This document shows positions 1-6,334 of a stretch of 14,701 nt of DNA, piece after piece. Position numbers and translations under genes: made by a program. The first letter of the stretch is position 1, and the number at the start of each line of letters is the position of its first letter. The stretch is from an uncultured Bacilli bacterium (lineage in GTDB: Bacteria; Bacillota_I; Bacilli_A; RF39; UBA660): the NCBI GenBank assembly GCA_944372725.1, contig CALWAA010000007.1, positions 1-14,701 on the forward strand, read 5' to 3'. The notes below the pieces were generated by a model, which was not told the DNA's origin, did not search any database, and saw only the letters and a list, made by a program, of their open reading frames with translations.

Positions 1-554
1 GGTCCAGTAGCTCCTTGAGGAATTGTTAAATTAAGGAAAAAGTTTGGTGAAACTCCAGTAATAGAAGCCGTAGCAGTAGAACCAGGAGCACCTGTAGTAA
101 TAGTTCCTATGTTTAAAATTGGAGTAGTAGTAGCTCCGGCAGGTCCAGTAGGACCCGTAGCGCCTGTAGGTCCAGTCGGACCAGTTGCCCCAGCAGTACC
201 AGTTCCGGCAGGTCCGGTCGCACCTGTTGCTCCAGTTGGACCTGTAGGTCCTGTAACTCCAGTCGGACCCGTAGCGCCTGTAGGTCCAGTCGGACCAGTT
301 GCCCCAGTAGGCCCGGTCGCACCTCTTGGAATAGTGAATTCTAATATTGCATTAGAGGATGTTCCAGCATTGATTACACTAGCAACACTTCCAGGGTCAG
401 AAGTAGTAGTTGTACTAACAGTTATTGTTGCAGCGGCAGGCCCAGTCGGTCCAGTTGGCCCGGTTGGACCATAACAGCAACAGCATCCCGAATTAGGATG
501 ATTTTTGTTATAACAATCAATATAAGCTTGTGCCCGTTCTAAATTATTATTCAC
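1..554 (-). CDS. Collagen-like repeat surface protein, 5' part (3' end outside window)
   Basis: On the minus strand a GTG at 554-552 follows a strong AAAGGAG (569-563) and opens a frame that runs off the left edge after 184 codons. The N-terminus is a short helix-like head (residues 1-23) ending in four consecutive cysteines (24-27). Gly-X-Y triplets follow, almost all GPT, GAT or GPA, which is the hallmark of bacterial collagen-like proteins such as BclA-type exosporium or surface filaments. The collagen tract is broken by two related non-collagen modules of about 40 residues. Each has a Thr-rich strand, a (D/A)PGS motif and ends in FTIPRGATG or LTIPQGATG. There is no signal peptide, so export would use another route or spore-coat assembly. 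Thr-rich triplets are typical O-glycosylation sites. The repeats make the gene far richer in G+C than its neighbours. The family call is secure; spore versus cell surface location is not. The + strand open frame rich in Gly-Pro-Val here is only its mirror image. Confidence 0.9.
   Translation of the reverse strand, partial: MNNNLERAQAYIDCYNKNHPNSGCCCCYGPTGPTGPTGPAAATITVSTTTTSDPGSVASVINAGTSSNAILEFTIPRGATGPTGATGPTGPTGATGPTGVTGPTGPTGATGATGPAGTGTAGATGPTGPTGATGPTGPAGATTTPILNIGTITTGAPGSTATASITGVSPNFFLNLTIPQGATG
151..193. repeat. 43-bp direct repeat, copy 1, in collagen-like gene
   Basis: This 43-bp segment recurs exactly at 265-307. The 114-bp spacing equals 38 codons, so gain or loss of one unit by slippage or recombination would keep the reading frame and change the collagen stalk length. 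Confidence 0.9.
265..307. repeat. 43-bp direct repeat, copy 2, in collagen-like gene
   Basis: Exact second copy of 151-193. It encodes the same run of Gly-X-Thr triplets in the collagen-like protein. Confidence 0.9.
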
Positions 555-576
555 TTTTTTATCTCCTTTCTTCTAT

Positions 577-582
577 ATTATA
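577..582 (-). promoter_or_regulatory. -10 box for the collagen-like gene
   Basis: On the minus strand a perfect TATAAT lies 22 bp before the GTG start, giving a predicted leader of about 15 nt that holds the Shine-Dalgarno. No convincing -35 box is placed 17 bp upstream. The wider string CATATAATATA also fits the loose CATAnnnTA pattern of the spore factor sigma-K, but with so much A+T this could be chance. The 555-722 gap holds nothing else I can name apart from a weak promoter for the opposite gene. Confidence 0.5.
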
Positions 583-652
583 TGTAACATGAAAAAAATA
601 AAGATGGCAAATGTTCATATTTTTAAGTTTATTTTTCTAATTAGTTACACTA

Positions 653-682
653 TTAAGATATGTTTTAGGTTTTTAATATGAT
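653..682 (+). promoter_or_regulatory. Possible promoter for the glycosyltransferase gene
   Basis: TTAAGA (653-658), an 18-bp gap and TATGAT (677-682) could form a promoter about 40 bp before the ATG at 723. A second -10-like TATAGT at 707-712 ends only 10 bp before the ATG and would give a nearly leaderless message. Neither is strong in this AT-rich gap. Confidence 0.3.
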
Positions 683-722
683 AATAACAAAATGATAAAC
701 ATAAACTATAGTGGGTGAAATG

Positions 723-1802
723 ATGAATAAATATAAAGTTTGCGTTTATGCAATAAGTAAAAATGAAGAAAAGTTTGTAGAAAGATGGGTTAATTCTATG
801 AAAGAAGCTGATGCCTTATATGTATTAGATACTGGTTCTACAGATAATACGATAAAATTATTAACAGATTTAGGAGTGGAGGTAACACAAGAAGTCATTA
901 ATCCATGGAGATTCGATGTAGCTAGAAATAAATCTTTAGAATTAGTGCCACTTGATACAGATATTTGTGTATGTACAGACTTAGATGAAGTATTTGAACC
1001 AGGATGGAGAGAAAAATTAGAAAATGTATGGAATAAAAATGTTGATAGGGTAAGATATACTTACAATTGGAGTTTTGATGAGTATGGAAATCCGGCAACA
1101 ACATTTATGCAAAATAAAATTCATGCAAGAAAGGGCTACAGCTGGTATCATCCAGTTCATGAAATATTAAAAACAAAACCAAATGAAATAGAAGTATCAT
1201 GTGAAAATCTAGTCTTAAATCATTATCCTGATAATACGAAATCAAGGAGCAATTATTTACCACTTTTAGAAATGAGTGTCGAAGAAGACCCAACCGATGA
1301 CCGTAATATGCATTATTTAGGAAGAGAATATATGTATTATGGCAAATGGAATGAGGGAATTGACACATTAATAAAACATTTAAACCTGCCAACTGCTAAA
1401 TGGGATGCGGAAAGATGTGCATCTATGCGTTTTATAGCTAGATGTTACATGGGGTTAAATAGGCCGAAAGAAGCTGAAATGTGGTACAAGAACGCTATAA
1501 AGGAAGCTTCTTATTTAAGAGAAGGCTATGTAGAACTAGCCCAAATATATTTAGATGAAGAAAGATATGAAGAAGCTTATGAATTAATGGAATGTGCTTT
1601 TTTAATTAAAGAAAAAGCCCCTGTTTATATTAATGAAGCCTTTGCATGGAATGAATATATTTATGAATTAATGGGACTAATATGTTACAATTTAAAACTT
1701 TATCCAAAAAGTTTATTATATATGCAAAAAGCCTTAGATTTAGCTCCAAATAATGAACGAATCAAAAATAATTGCGAGATTATAAATAAAATGATTAATT
1801 AA
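723..1802 (+). CDS. Family 2 glycosyltransferase with C-terminal TPR repeats
   Basis: Likely transfers a sugar from a nucleotide-sugar donor to a protein or surface acceptor in the cytosol. Residues 6-90 form a GT-A nucleotide-binding half: a VYAISKNEE strand, the DTGSTD motif (36-41) and a DLDE metal-binding motif (86-89). WYHPVHE follows at about 141. From about residue 192 the chain is tetratricopeptide-like helices (HYLGREYMYYGKWNEG, then YVELAQIYLDEERYEEAYEL and the final YPKSLLYMQKALDLAPNN). This arrangement occurs in SunS-like and other protein-modifying family 2 enzymes, where TPRs can hold the acceptor. The frame is open from GTG 711, but GGGTG at 713-717 is better read as the Shine-Dalgarno, spaced 5 nt from ATG 723; ATG 720 is the alternative. 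It diverges from the Thr-rich collagen-like gene, which makes that protein a candidate acceptor (inference). No hairpin terminator follows. Confidence 0.85.
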   Translation: MNKYKVCVYAISKNEEKFVERWVNSMKEADALYVLDTGSTDNTIKLLTDLGVEVTQEVINPWRFDVARNKSLELVPLDTDICVCTDLDEVFEPGWREKLENVWNKNVDRVRYTYNWSFDEYGNPATTFMQNKIHARKGYSWYHPVHEILKTKPNEIEVSCENLVLNHYPDNTKSRSNYLPLLEMSVEEDPTDDRNMHYLGREYMYYGKWNEGIDTLIKHLNLPTAKWDAERCASMRFIARCYMGLNRPKEAEMWYKNAIKEASYLREGYVELAQIYLDEERYEEAYELMECAFLIKEKAPVYINEAFAWNEYIYELMGLICYNLKLYPKSLLYMQKALDLAPNNERIKNNCEIINKMIN

Positions 1803-1812
1803 AAAGCAAAAA

Positions 1813-1845
1813 TTGACAAAAAGGTATTTATTTTATGTTAAAAAT
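1813..1845 (+). promoter_or_regulatory. Probable promoter of the zinc-ribbon gene pair
   Basis: A consensus TTGACA at 1813-1818 is followed by AT-rich -10 candidates: TGTTAA at 1836-1841 (17-bp spacing) or TAAAAA at 1839-1844 preceded by TGT. A 9-bp A/T-only inverted repeat (1840-1848 with 1853-1861) overlaps the presumed start of transcription. It could be an operator or simply composition. Confidence 0.45.
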
Positions 1846-1889
1846 ATTGTAAAATATTTTTAGTTAAAGAAAAGTAAGGAGTGAATAAA

Positions 1890-3485
1890 ATGGTTTGCAG
1901 TAAATGTGGTACCAAAAACAAATCGGGTGCTAAATTCTGTGAAAAGTGTGGTAATAAGCTAGAAGTACCAAAGGAAACAAAAGAACCAAAACAAGAAAAA
2001 TCAAAAAAAGAAGCCAAAGAGCAAGTAATTTTTTGTGAGAAATGTGGTAGTAAAAATAAAATAGGTGGTAAGTTTTGTGAAAAATGTGGAGCAAAATTAG
2101 AAAACACCGATGATACAAAAAAGGTAAAAAAAGAAAATCAAGTGATATCAGATGTAAAATCAAGAGTTCAAAAAATTCCTAAAAAGCTAAAAATTGGGAT
2201 AGGAATAGGCATCATTATCGTCATTGCTGCCATCATAGCTTTAGCCATTCTTCTAAATAATCCAGTTAAGAAAGTAGAAAATTATTTAACAAGTTATTAT
2301 GATAACTACAAAGAAGATTATGGAAATGATGAATTAATAAAAATAGGAGATATTTTAAGAAACAATAAAGATAAAGAAGATAAATTAGAAAGTATTTCTA
2401 ATCAAATTGAAAAGACAATTAATAATTGGGTCAAAAATTTCAACAAATCTTATAAAAATGAAGAAGCTTTAGAAAAAGAATTTGACAAATTATATAATGT
2501 CTTAAAAGAAATTTATAGTTACTTTAATGGTTTAGAATATGTTTTAACATATGAAGAATACTACAATCACTATGAAGAAATTTATGAATTATATAATTCA
2601 AAAGAAAATTATTTTAAAGCTCAAGAAGCTGAAAGTGATAGTGAAAAATACAATTATTATAAAAGAGTAATTGAAAGTGATTCTTATTATGAAGAAGCGC
2701 AAGAATTTGTAAATGATTATTTAAAAGATGAATTAGATGAATTAAAAAAAGGAGCAGAAGAATTAACCAATTTAGGTGATGATGCTACCAATGAAGAAAT
2801 CCTAAATGCTTATATTGCTCAAATAGAATATCTTGAAGATAATCAATATAAAAATAGTATTGACTTAAGTACAACAGAAGAATATCAAACTTTATACGAA
2901 AATGCGATTAGTAAAATTGTGGAATATACAAAAGTTTATGCCGAAGAGTTAGATAAAAATTTAGAAACCAATAGTGTAATGGATATGATTGATGCGTCTA
3001 TGGATGCTTTAGAGTACAATAGTGATGAATATAAAGAACTAGATGAATTAAAATCATCATATGAAGAAAAATTACCCGATAATTTAACATCAAAATATTT
3101 AGTATCATCAACTAGTGGTACCAGTGATTCATCATATCGTATTACAATTAATGACCAAGAATATGACAGTTATGTAAGTTTCCGTTTTGATGGAGAAACA
3201 GTAAGCCGAGTATATCGCTTAAATAATGAATATAAGACATTGAAAGCTATGATTGTTAGAGGACCAGATTGGGATTCTGACTTTAATGGAGAAATTGTAA
3301 TTTATGGTGATGATAAAGAACTATATCGTTCTGGTAAGATTACCAAAACAGGGGAATTAAAAAGTGAAATTAACATCGATGTTACAGATGTTGATGATTT
3401 AAAAATAGAATTTGTAACCGAAAGTGAACCAGATGGTTGGGCAAATTTCTATATTTACTTAGTTGAGCCATATTTATATAAATAG
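1890..3485 (+). CDS. Double zinc-ribbon, single-pass membrane protein with NPCBM-like C-terminal domain
   Basis: The 531-residue protein opens with two zinc ribbons: CxxC pairs at C3/C6 with C17/C20, and C49/C52 with C63/C66. A Lys-rich linker and one membrane helix (about 101-122) follow. A long acidic, helical region rich in Tyr, Glu and Asp (about 125-400) comes next. The C-terminal beta-rich domain (about 401-531) resembles the NPCBM carbohydrate-binding fold, with VSFRFDGE, a conserved GxIVIYGD-type strand and alternating strands to the end. The topology, zinc ribbon inside and large domain outside, matches the TcaA/YvbJ type of cell-envelope protein; the substrate is unknown. The start is ATG 1890 because AAGGAGTGA lies just before it; the GTG at 1881 is part of that Shine-Dalgarno. 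The next gene begins 21 bp downstream and is probably co-transcribed. The architecture is clear; the function is not known. Confidence 0.8.
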   Translation: MVCSKCGTKNKSGAKFCEKCGNKLEVPKETKEPKQEKSKKEAKEQVIFCEKCGSKNKIGGKFCEKCGAKLENTDDTKKVKKENQVISDVKSRVQKIPKKLKIGIGIGIIIVIAAIIALAILLNNPVKKVENYLTSYYDNYKEDYGNDELIKIGDILRNNKDKEDKLESISNQIEKTINNWVKNFNKSYKNEEALEKEFDKLYNVLKEIYSYFNGLEYVLTYEEYYNHYEEIYELYNSKENYFKAQEAESDSEKYNYYKRVIESDSYYEEAQEFVNDYLKDELDELKKGAEELTNLGDDATNEEILNAYIAQIEYLEDNQYKNSIDLSTTEEYQTLYENAISKIVEYTKVYAEELDKNLETNSVMDMIDASMDALEYNSDEYKELDELKSSYEEKLPDNLTSKYLVSSTSGTSDSSYRITINDQEYDSYVSFRFDGETVSRVYRLNNEYKTLKAMIVRGPDWDSDFNGEIVIYGDDKELYRSGKITKTGELKSEINIDVTDVDDLKIEFVTESEPDGWANFYIYLVEPYLYK

Positions 3486-3506
3486 GAAAAAGGAGTGTGA
3501 GTAAAA

Positions 3507-4373
3507 ATGGCTGAAGAAAAAAAAGAAACAACAAAGAGCAAAGCACCAAAGAAGACAGAAGAAGTTGAAGAAGTTAAAGTAGAAAAAAGATTCTGTACCA
3601 AATGTGGTAAAGAATTAAAGGAAGGAGAAGTATGTGACTGTACTACAAATGAAACTGTAAGTGCTGGAACAAGTAGCATTAATGGGGATGCTATCGTAAA
3701 TACTGGAAAAGATATTTGGCATACCATCCTAAATGTCTTTAAAAAACCTGCTACTACTGTTAGTGAAGAAGCAAACAGTAAAAGTAGCAATAAAAGTATT
3801 ATTCTAATTATTGTTCTTGCAATATCATTTGCCCTATACTTAATGGCAATGTTTGCTGGCGTAGCAAAAGGAGTAGAAGAAGCATCTAGTTCTTTATGGA
3901 CAACTGCAACTGTAGAAGTACCATATTTCCAAATATTCATTTATGGAATTCTAATTTATGCGATTATGGCCATATTACCAGTAGTAGCAGCTCTAGTTGT
4001 TGCTAAAATCGCTAAAAATAGTAACTTTACCTTCAAAAAAGCATTTAATTTATACATTACAAGTAATGCTCCAATGGTATTTGTTTACCTAGGAATGGCT
4101 ATCATTTTATTACTAAATGTTTCTTTATTAAATGTATTAGGAACCATTGCTACATTAATCATTAGTTTATTCTGTTTCTTCAATTTCATCTTAGGTTTCA
4201 ACGCTGAAACAAGAATCAAAGAAGACAGAAGAAGTTATGCAATTACAGGCTTAATTACTTTCTGGATTGTTATGATAGTTGTTGCTTTCTTAATTGTTGG
4301 TGCAACTCTAGTAGGAAGCCTAGTTGATGATATTAATACTTCAAATGATATTAATGATATCTTCAATTGGTAA
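3507..4373 (+). CDS. Zinc-ribbon multi-pass membrane protein, Yip1-like
   Basis: The 288-residue protein has a charged Lys/Glu N-terminus and a compact metal-binding knuckle (C30, C33, C43, C45). After a cytosolic linker come about five membrane helices near residues 98-117, 141-166, 190-206, 208-231 and 247-271, ending in an Asp/Asn-rich tail. This resembles Yip1-domain or zinc-ribbon membrane proteins common in Bacillota, whose function is not established. AGGAG precedes the ATG with normal spacing, and the 21-bp gap from the previous zinc-ribbon gene implies one operon. Both proteins may belong to the same envelope-associated assembly (inference). The reading frame is intact. The minus-strand open frame at 3455-3940 is a shadow of this gene. 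Confidence 0.75.
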   Translation: MAEEKKETTKSKAPKKTEEVEEVKVEKRFCTKCGKELKEGEVCDCTTNETVSAGTSSINGDAIVNTGKDIWHTILNVFKKPATTVSEEANSKSSNKSIILIIVLAISFALYLMAMFAGVAKGVEEASSSLWTTATVEVPYFQIFIYGILIYAIMAILPVVAALVVAKIAKNSNFTFKKAFNLYITSNAPMVFVYLGMAIILLLNVSLLNVLGTIATLIISLFCFFNFILGFNAETRIKEDRRSYAITGLITFWIVMIVVAFLIVGATLVGSLVDDINTSNDINDIFNW

Positions 4374-4401
4374 AAAAATGTAAAAAGTTAAATTTAACCT
4401 A

Positions 4402-4430
4402 TTGTATATTTTTAAAATATATGATATACT
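4402..4430 (+). promoter_or_regulatory. Promoter of the candidate small RNA
   Basis: TTGTAT (4402-4407), a 17-bp spacer and TATACT (4425-4430) preceded by TG at 4422-4423 make a strong extended -10 promoter. Transcription should start near 4436-4437, exactly at the foot of the first hairpin. No coding start follows it. Confidence 0.65.
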
Positions 4431-4435
4431 AATGA

Positions 4436-4516
4436 AGTAGAAGTTAATAGAAGTATTTTTAACTTCTACTTCCATACCAGACTATGTTTATTTTTTAATA
4501 AACATAGTTTTTCTTT
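4436..4516 (+). ncRNA. Candidate small RNA: hairpin plus terminator hairpin
   Basis: A promoter at 4402-4430 fires into a unit of about 80 nt with no usable reading frame. The unit has a perfect 13-bp stem (4435-4447 with 4459-4471, 11-nt loop), a 9-nt single-stranded link (CCATACCAG, 4472-4480) and a perfect 12-bp stem (4481-4492 with 4497-4508, TTTT loop) ending in a T tract. The following transporter has its own promoter at 4527-4555, so this is not simply its leader. No known RNA family is recognised: it is too short for 6S RNA and lacks riboswitch cores I know. The alternative is that both hairpins serve the upstream gene as tandem terminators; the well-formed promoter argues against that. 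No expression data are available. Confidence 0.55.
4481..4516 (+). terminator. Rho-independent terminator before the ZIP operon
   Basis: A perfect 12-bp stem (4481-4492 with 4497-4508) with a TTTT loop is followed by TTTTT, C, TTT. It would end both the candidate small RNA and any read-through from the zinc-ribbon genes. Confidence 0.8.
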
Positions 4517-4526
4517 ACAAAATTAT

Positions 4527-4555
4527 TTGCCTAAATTCCTAAATAAAGGTATAAT
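4527..4555 (+). promoter_or_regulatory. Promoter of the ZIP/epimerase/patatin operon
   Basis: TTGCCT (4527-4532), a 17-bp spacer and TATAAT (4550-4555). The -10 box ends 18 bp before ATG 4574. The predicted leader is about 12 nt and the GGGTG Shine-Dalgarno (4562-4566) sits at its very 5' end. Confidence 0.8.
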
Positions 4556-4573
4556 TAGGGTGGGTGTTTTATT

Positions 4574-5326
4574 ATGGAACAATATTATGGATTAATTTTA
4601 ACATTAATTGCGGGATTATTTTTCTTAATAGGCGGATTAATATCCCTAAAGATAAAAAATAAAGAAAAGCTACATATTTTTAGTATTGCTTTAGCCTTTA
4701 TCATTATTATCAATTTATTAGTAATGGATTTAATACCAGAAATTTTAGAATTATTAGAAAGTTATGATTTAAGTTTTAAAATTCTCATCATTGCTATTTT
4801 TGGCATTTTAGGTGTATTAGTTTTAAAAGTATTAGATTTCTTTATACCTGCCCATCACCATGAACATCATGATGATGAACTAGATAAAAGTGAGCATATA
4901 TCTCATATAAAACATATTGGCACATTAACTTTAATTAGTTTAATCCTTCACAACTTATTAGAGGGCTTTGCTATTGCTGGTATGGCTCTAAATGATTTTA
5001 AAGTAGGACTTATGATATGTATTTCTGTCGCTTTACACAATATTCCTTTAGGAACAACGATTTTTAGTTCCCTAGACATTCATAAAAATAAAATACTCAT
5101 TAGCGTTTTAACATTATCTAGTTTTGTTGGTGGCTTAATTTTCTTAATAATAGGTAATATTTCTGACTTAGTTTTAGCAGTTATCAGTATTATCACATTA
5201 GGAATGTTAATCTATATATCACTACTAGAGTTATTGCCAGAAATATGGCAAAATAAAAAGAAAAAAGAAACCATAGTTGGTTTAATAATAGGAATGATAA
5301 TTATTGGTATATCATTTATGATTTAG
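4574..5326 (+). CDS. ZIP-family divalent metal transporter with altered TM5 motif
   Basis: A 250-residue membrane protein expected to import zinc or another divalent metal. It has about eight hydrophobic helices and a His/Asp-rich cytosolic loop (HHHEHHDDE, 94-102) between TM3 and TM4, as in ZIP carriers. TM4 carries HNLLEG (126-131), keeping the metal-binding His, Asn and Glu. TM5 carries HNIPLG (155-160), where the family's usual HN(I/F)PEG has Glu; here it is Leu159. TM6 retains a Glu (E219, in LLELLPE). By comparison with BbZIP, the missing TM5 Glu bridges the two metals, so the binuclear site may be reduced to one metal (inference). It is first in an operon with two genes; the stop codon overlaps the Shine-Dalgarno of the next gene. 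The fold is confident; the metal is unknown. Confidence 0.85.
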   Translation: MEQYYGLILTLIAGLFFLIGGLISLKIKNKEKLHIFSIALAFIIIINLLVMDLIPEILELLESYDLSFKILIIAIFGILGVLVLKVLDFFIPAHHHEHHDDELDKSEHISHIKHIGTLTLISLILHNLLEGFAIAGMALNDFKVGLMICISVALHNIPLGTTIFSSLDIHKNKILISVLTLSSFVGGLIFLIIGNISDLVLAVISIITLGMLIYISLLELLPEIWQNKKKKETIVGLIIGMIIIGISFMI

Positions 5327-5338
5327 GAGAGTGTTAAT

Positions 5339-6334
5339 TTGAAAAAAGTTTTAGTAACAGGTGCCGGTGGTTCCGTAGGAATTGGTGTTATCAAGTATTT
5401 ATTAAGTGAAGGAAAATACGAAATTACTGCATTAGATTTGCGAAATAAAAATAGTCAAAAAAGACTAAAAAAGTATCGTCGTCGCATTAATTTAATCTAT
5501 GCCGATATGAATGATTCTGTTTTAATGGATGCTTTAGTAAGAGACCATGATTATATTATTCATCTAGCAGGTATCATGCCACCTATCGCGGATATCAAAA
5601 AAAATATAAGTGAAGCAATCGATTATAGAGGAACGGAAAATATCATTAAAGCAATGAACATGTATAATCCAGATGCTTATTTTATCTATGCTTCATCAAC
5701 AACTGTCTATGGTGAGGCAGAAAATCCGACCGTTGATACCAAGCCTCATTTAACTCCACTTGATTATTACAGCAGTACAAAATTAAAAGTAGAAAAATTA
5801 ATCAAAGATAAAGTAAAAAACTACATTATTATCAGATTACCGCTTATTTTAACCAATCCTAAAAATGGGGCATTTATGTATAATGTGAAATTAAATAGCA
5901 AAGTTGAAGCCATTACTGATAATGATGCTGGTTATTTATTTGCAAGTGCTCTAAATCATACTAAAGAATTAAACAAAAAGATATGGAACGGAACAGGTGG
6001 GGAAATGCCCACTGAAACATATCGAAATATATTAATTAATGTTCTAAGAACGTATGGTTTAAGTTTTAAATATATTTTAACAACTCTTTTTGTTGACAAA
6101 AATTTTTATGGCCATACTTATCCAGATAGTGATAATCTAGAAAACATATTAGAATTTAGAAGTGATTCAATTTCTTCTTATTATATGCGCCTAAAAAGAC
6201 AAGTAAAAGGAAGAAAAATAGCCAAAGTCTTAGCCAAACCAATAATAATATTTTTAAATCGTAAAAATAGAGGAAGACTTACAAAAGTTTTAAAAAAGCC
6301 ATTTACTATTTTCCATAAAAGGAAAGAAAAATGA
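5339..6334 (+). CDS. NAD(P)-dependent epimerase/dehydratase-like protein with duplicated basic tail
   Basis: The N-terminal half is an extended short-chain dehydrogenase Rossmann domain. It shows GAGGSVG (8-14) for the dinucleotide, HLAG (75-78), the SSTTVYG strand (119-125) and the catalytic YSSTK (Y144, K148), all as in sugar-nucleotide epimerases and dehydratases. The substrate cannot be read from the sequence. Residues 284-331 form a very basic tail made of two similar segments, each with AKVL or TKVL, a KP and an IF followed by basic residues. This looks like a duplicated membrane-surface helix and is not part of the usual family. The start is TTG 5339: AGGAGAG (5325-5331) is spaced 7 nt from it and the next residues KKVLVTGAGG begin the fold. 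It lies 12 bp after the ZIP gene. Its TGA overlaps the ATG of the next gene (ATGA), so translation is probably coupled. Confidence 0.85.
   Translation: MKKVLVTGAGGSVGIGVIKYLLSEGKYEITALDLRNKNSQKRLKKYRRRINLIYADMNDSVLMDALVRDHDYIIHLAGIMPPIADIKKNISEAIDYRGTENIIKAMNMYNPDAYFIYASSTTVYGEAENPTVDTKPHLTPLDYYSSTKLKVEKLIKDKVKNYIIIRLPLILTNPKNGAFMYNVKLNSKVEAITDNDAGYLFASALNHTKELNKKIWNGTGGEMPTETYRNILINVLRTYGLSFKYILTTLFVDKNFYGHTYPDSDNLENILEFRSDSISSYYMRLKRQVKGRKIAKVLAKPIIIFLNRKNRGRLTKVLKKPFTIFHKRKEK

Noticed and set aside
120..320. Short repeated units suggesting a CRISPR array or tandem DNA repeat
   Set aside because: Units are 9-bp multiples in one reading frame encoding collagen triplets; there are no constant repeats with unique spacers.
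109..474. A + strand open frame rich in Gly-Pro-Val and Ala-Pro-Val
   Set aside because: It is the antisense mirror of the collagen-like gene. The minus strand has the ribosome binding site, start codon and true Gly-X-Y triplets.
1840..1861. A/T-only inverted repeat before the zinc-ribbon gene as a terminator of the glycosyltransferase gene
   Set aside because: The 9-bp stem contains only A-T pairs and lies in a promoter region; too weak to call in such AT-rich sequence.
3455..3940. 161-codon open frame on the minus strand
   Set aside because: It overlaps a well-supported + strand membrane protein gene with ribosome binding site and zinc knuckle; no ribosome binding site or family signal of its own.
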